Assembly: GCF_019049285.1 (NCBI RefSeq)
Contig: NZ_JAGMUL010000194.1
Location: forward strand, 36,783 to 100,782
From: Streptomyces sp. AC550_RSS872
GTDB taxonomy: Bacteria > Actinomycetota > Actinomycetes > Streptomycetales > Streptomycetaceae
Direction: 5' to 3'
Length of the DNA stretch: 64,000 bases
Shown in pieces: positions 61,135-64,000 of the stretch (positions are counted from its first letter, which is position 1; every line of letters starts with the position of its first letter). A program made the translations under genes and the position numbers. Below the pieces are notes generated by a model. That model was not told where the DNA came from, did not search any database, and saw only the letters and a list, made by a program, of their open reading frames with translations.

Positions 61135-62121
61135 TCAGCCCAGCCCCCAGGCCCGCCCCATCCGGTACGCGCCGCACAGGTTCACGTCCAGGACATACGC
61201 CCCCGCGCTTCCGCACTGCTCGCTCCCGCTCCCCGGATCGACGGGCTGCCCGTGCCCCATGCCGGTGACGCCGTACGTCTCCACGACCGCACGCCCGCCC
61301 GCGTCCCGGAAGACCTGGTGCGGATACCCGGCGACGGTGTCGCCGACGTCGGCGGCCTGATCGGCCCCGTGCACCTCGGTCCACTGCTTCATCAGGTCGG
61401 TCATGTTGACGGGCTTCACGGTGTAGTCGGCCGTGCCCTGGAAGGCGACGAGCGTGGGCCAGGGGCCGGCGTACCCGGGCCGGGCGGCGCGCACCCGGTC
61501 GCCCCACTGCCTCGGGGTCTGCGTAGCCCCGGCGTACATGCACACCCACGGCGACCCGGCGGCCTGCGCACATCCGTACGGCAGCCCGGCGACGATCCCG
61601 CCCGACGCGAACTTCTCCGGGTACGCCGCCATCATCACGGCTGTCATCCCGCCCCCGGCGGACAGCCCGGTGACATGAACCCGCGACCCGTCCCCGGAGG
61701 TGTCGGCGAGCTGCCGGTCGACCATCTGCGCGACGGACGCGGCCTCGCCCTGGCCGCGCGCGATGTCGCCGTTCTGGAACCAGTTGAAGCAGGACGAGGC
61801 GTTGTTGGCGGTCTGCTGCTGCGGCAGGACGACGGAGAAGCCCCAGCGGTCGGCGAGCTGGAGCCATCCGCTGCCGGTGCCGTATCCGGAGGCGTTCTGG
61901 GTGCACCCGTGCAGCGCGACGACCACGGGCCGGCCGGCGGGCAGCCCGTCGGGGACGTACCGGAACATGCGCAGGGCACCGGGGTTGGAGCCGAACCCGG
62001 TCACCTCCTGAAGGGAGGCGGCCGTGGCGCGGCCCGGCGAGAGGAAGGCGGCGATCAGGGCGACGACGAGAAGAGTCGCCCCCAGGAGGATGCGACGGCT
62101 TGCGGCTCTGGTCTGTGTCAT
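61135..62121 (-). CDS. Secreted PHB depolymerase-family esterase
   Basis: 328 residues. Signal peptide to about residue 35 (LLVVALIAAFLSPGRATAA), then an alpha/beta-hydrolase of the extracellular poly(3-hydroxybutyrate) depolymerase/feruloyl esterase family: oxyanion segment VVVALHGCTQNASGY, nucleophile Ser154 in TGLSAGGGMT, Asp in FQGTADYTV and His in GMGHGQPV. Four or more Cys support secretion. No substrate-binding domain is present, so soluble esters (oligo-PHB, feruloyl or acetyl esters) are as likely as polymer. I start at ATG 62121 (MTQTRA); the open frame extends further upstream. Confidence 0.9.
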   Translation of the reverse strand: MTQTRAASRRILLGATLLVVALIAAFLSPGRATAASLQEVTGFGSNPGALRMFRYVPDGLPAGRPVVVALHGCTQNASGYGTGSGWLQLADRWGFSVVLPQQQTANNASSCFNWFQNGDIARGQGEAASVAQMVDRQLADTSGDGSRVHVTGLSAGGGMTAVMMAAYPEKFASGGIVAGLPYGCAQAAGSPWVCMYAGATQTPRQWGDRVRAARPGYAGPWPTLVAFQGTADYTVKPVNMTDLMKQWTEVHGADQAADVGDTVAGYPHQVFRDAGGRAVVETYGVTGMGHGQPVDPGSGSEQCGSAGAYVLDVNLCGAYRMGRAWGLG

Positions 62122-62198
62122 GCGGAGGGACCGTAGAAGCACGAACGACCCGTCGATATGGAGTCGGACACCACAACGGACGTGTCCGCCATGGTGGT

Positions 62199-62762
62199 TC
62201 ACCCGGTAAGCGACCCGTCCTTACGGAACTGCCGCACGAACGTCCTGGGGTCCCGCAGGACCTCCCACAGCCCGGCCCCGAGCAGCAGCAGGCTGCTGAC
62301 GAAGCACACCCAGAACACGAACTGGGCGCCCGGCGCGAGGTTGTCGGTGCCGCCACCCTCGTGGAGGCAGTACGCCTGCGGGGGAAACGCCTTGGAGACG
62401 CCGACGCCGCCGTAGTACATCGAGCACGGGTCCTCGCCGGGGTCCTTGGCCGTGTCGTCCGCCGTGACCACCATCAGCCAGGCCAGCGCCGCCACCGGGA
62501 CCGTGACGAACACCGACATCTTCGCCCAGAGCGGCAGCCGCGGATGGCCGAGGAGCCCGATCAGCGCGATCACCACGACGACGAACACCGCGCCGACGGC
62601 CACGGCGGCGGAGGTCATCCCGAGCACCACGTCCATCAGCCAGACCACTCCCACCACGGGAGGCGCGGTGAGGACGACGACCTTGACGCCGGGCGCGATC
62701 CTCGGGTGCGCGAGCAGACCCAGCGCGACCGCGCACCCGAGGGCGAACAGGAAACCGGTCAC
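62199..62762 (-). CDS. Hypothetical integral membrane protein
   Basis: 187 residues with four hydrophobic segments (LFALGCAVALGLLA; VVVLTAPPVVGVVWLMDVVLG; VAVGAVFVVVVIALIGLL; VFWVCFVSSLLLLGAGLW) separated by a polar loop containing GEDPCSMYYGGVGVS. A repeated HPR motif (LLAHPRIAPGVKVV and LLGHPRLPLWAKMS) shows an internal duplication of the first two helices. No known family recognised. GTG start at 62762, 13 bp before the DUF4232 gene stop; probably co-transcribed with it. Confidence 0.7.
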   Translation of the reverse strand: MTGFLFALGCAVALGLLAHPRIAPGVKVVVLTAPPVVGVVWLMDVVLGMTSAAVAVGAVFVVVVIALIGLLGHPRLPLWAKMSVFVTVPVAALAWLMVVTADDTAKDPGEDPCSMYYGGVGVSKAFPPQAYCLHEGGGTDNLAPGAQFVFWVCFVSSLLLLGAGLWEVLRDPRTFVRQFRKDGSLTG

Positions 62763-62775
62763 CGGGGGCCGCGGT

Positions 62776-63861
62776 TCAGGGGGCCGGGAAGGTCGGCGGG
62801 ACGAGGGACGGGGGCGGTGGCGGTGGCGCCGGTCGCTCGGTGGGGCTGCCGGCCGCTCGGGACGTCTCGTCCTTCTGCCATGGCCCGACGCCGAGCCGCC
62901 CCGTCGTCCCGAGGTCCAGCTCCGGCTGCACGATCACGGGATCGGCACCGGACTTCGCCCGCACCCGGACGTACGGCACGTTCACCGCATCGCCGAACCC
63001 GGTGGTGTTCCGCCACGCCAGCGTCGACCGGGCGGCCTCACCCGGCCGCAGGGCCACGAGCCGCGGGCTGCCGCCCCCGCCGACGGCTGTACTGATCTGC
63101 CCGGTCCCCTGGAGGATCCGCACACTGTCCACGGAGTCGTGGCGCTCGTCGAGGAGTTCCAGCTCCGGGTAGCCGTTGAGCTCGTAGGTCTTGGTGCCGC
63201 AGTTGACGAGATGCAGTCCTATGACGCGCAGCCCCATCGCGGCGTCCCCCTGGTCCGCGTAGACGTGCAGCCCGGACGCGGGGCACGGTCCCGAGGCGGA
63301 CGTCGCCTCGTCGGCGGGAACGCCGCGCACCTTGAGCACGTCGATGCCCGAGACGTCGGGCGCGTGCGTGACCGACTGCCTCATGGCGACGGCTCCCTTG
63401 ACGGTCCGCCCCGGTCCGACGGCCTGGACGGTCTGCTCGACGTTGTCGACCGCGCCGCCGGACGGCGAGAGAAAGGAGAAGGTCACCGTGTAAGTGACCG
63501 TCTTCGTCCCGGAGTTGGTGATCTCGAACGCGGCCGAGTAGTCGGCCTCGCAGCCGCTCCCCACAGCCCAGGCGTACAGGCCGGTGACCTGCACGCCGTC
63601 CTCGTCCGGCCCGGTGGGAGAGGGCAGGGGCAGCGGCGTCGGCGTACCGGACGGGGTGACGGACGGATCGTCCCCGGCGGACGGCGGCAGGCTGCCGTAC
63701 TGGGAGTAGCCCGACGGGCACAGCGCGGCGGCGTCGGCCGACACCCCGGCGCCGCGCGCCCGTGTCGTGTCATCGCCCTGCGTGGCGCTCTGGGAACCAC
63801 AGGCGGCGAGCAGCAGGACACCGGCCAAGGCGGCGGGAACGGTGCGCGAGGCGGTAGGCAT
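62776..63861 (-). CDS. DUF4232-type lipoprotein
   Basis: 361 residues. Signal peptide with lipobox LLAAC (Cys about 21), a disordered Pro/Thr-rich linker (about 55-85), a first beta domain and a DUF4232 domain (CPASGLHVYADQGDAAMGLRVIGLHLVNCGTKTYELNGYPELELLD) with the conserved paired Cys, ending in a Pro-rich tail. DUF4232 lipoproteins are abundant in Streptomyces and of unknown role. ATG start at 63861. Followed 13 bp later by the membrane protein gene. Confidence 0.82.
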   Translation of the reverse strand: MPTASRTVPAALAGVLLLAACGSQSATQGDDTTRARGAGVSADAAALCPSGYSQYGSLPPSAGDDPSVTPSGTPTPLPLPSPTGPDEDGVQVTGLYAWAVGSGCEADYSAAFEITNSGTKTVTYTVTFSFLSPSGGAVDNVEQTVQAVGPGRTVKGAVAMRQSVTHAPDVSGIDVLKVRGVPADEATSASGPCPASGLHVYADQGDAAMGLRVIGLHLVNCGTKTYELNGYPELELLDERHDSVDSVRILQGTGQISTAVGGGGSPRLVALRPGEAARSTLAWRNTTGFGDAVNVPYVRVRAKSGADPVIVQPELDLGTTGRLGVGPWQKDETSRAAGSPTERPAPPPPPPSLVPPTFPAP

Positions 63862-63939
63862 CCGCCCACCTCACCAGTGCGCGAACCCGCAGGCCGTGAC
63901 GGAAGCCACAGCTCCGGTCACAGCGCTGTCACAGATCAT

Positions 63940-63979
63940 GGCAAAGGCCCCGCTGCCCGAAGGTAGCGGGGCCTTTGCC
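63940..63979. terminator. Hairpin at window end
   Basis: GGCAAAGGCCCCGCT pairs perfectly with AGCGGGGCCTTTGCC (15 bp, 10-nt loop). It is probably the terminator of a gene beyond the window that transcribes leftward, as it lies 79 bp upstream of the DUF4232 gene. Confidence 0.7.
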
Positions 63980-64000
63980 CACATGGGTTAGGAAGGTTCG

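Overview
The window is chromosomal DNA from a Streptomyces-type actinomycete. The evidence is very high GC with strong third-position bias, frequent GTG starts, short translational overlaps, an SsgA-like sporulation protein, rare TTA (bldA-type) codons, a LAXTG surface protein, and a gene order that I recognise from memory as the S. coelicolor SCO2924-SCO2963 neighbourhood (ssgG, hpd, murA, hup, malic enzyme, helD, sigU-like ECF factor, nnaR, narK, matB, matA). These orthology calls come from recall and protein motifs, not from a search.

Layout. 1-5.5 kb: ssgG, a GlcD-like FAD oxidase, a TPR membrane protein, hpd and a divergent Lrp/AsnC regulator. 5.5-9.3 kb: a four-gene Opu/Pro-type quaternary-amine ABC importer with overlapping genes. 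9.3-14 kb: an ArsR-type regulator with a perfect palindromic operator, a TTA-containing small gene, a 182-bp MITE-like element, a Lon-like serine protease, an acetyltransferase/enolase-superfamily pair and an IclR regulator. 14-23 kb: an SF2 helicase, a Doc-like toxin pair, an MFS exporter, an aberrant class-II tRNA-like gene, a DUF6083-type gene, a zinc metallopeptidase, a LAXTG surface protein, an acetyltransferase and a tandem SUKH-like protein. 23.4-28.3 kb: a three-subunit molybdenum hydroxylase with two unusual features. 28.5-33.4 kb: a GH20 hexosaminidase with a CUT1 sugar importer behind a DasR-like site. 33.5-43.3 kb: housekeeping genes (DUF3039, YqgE, MurA, HU, malic enzyme, HelD, ECF sigma/anti-sigma, CGNR protein). 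43.5-46.3 kb: nitrate control and transport (nnaR, narK) with a GlnR-box candidate. 46.4-52.1 kb: a frameshifted membrane-protein gene and the mat polysaccharide operon (matA, matB, acyltransferase). 52.3-64 kb: a LysR/MFS pair, an alpha-xylosidase/LacI unit, a 12-copy 35-bp tandem repeat, a DUF899 gene, a PBP4-type carboxypeptidase, a secreted PHB-type esterase and two envelope proteins.

How the genes work together. Several modules carry their own control sites: the ArsR palindrome, paired LacI operators before the GH31 gene, a dyad abutting the MFS start next to a LysR gene, a dre-like site before the chito-oligosaccharide importer, and a GlnR-like box before narK. Amino-sugar metabolism recurs: hexosaminidase and importer for N-acetylglucosamine oligomers, MurA, and MatB for poly-N-acetylglucosamine. 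Four genes carry a single TTA codon and so may depend on the bldA tRNA.

Most unusual items: the class-II tRNA-like gene whose anticodon stem encloses 17 nt; a xanthine-dehydrogenase-like large subunit with Ala where the catalytic Glu is expected, partnered with an iron-sulfur subunit carrying a 333-residue disordered N-terminal extension; the 35-bp tandem array; a Doc-like protein with Arg at the motif His; a dispersed repeat used as coding sequence; and a MITE whose target site contains a stop codon.
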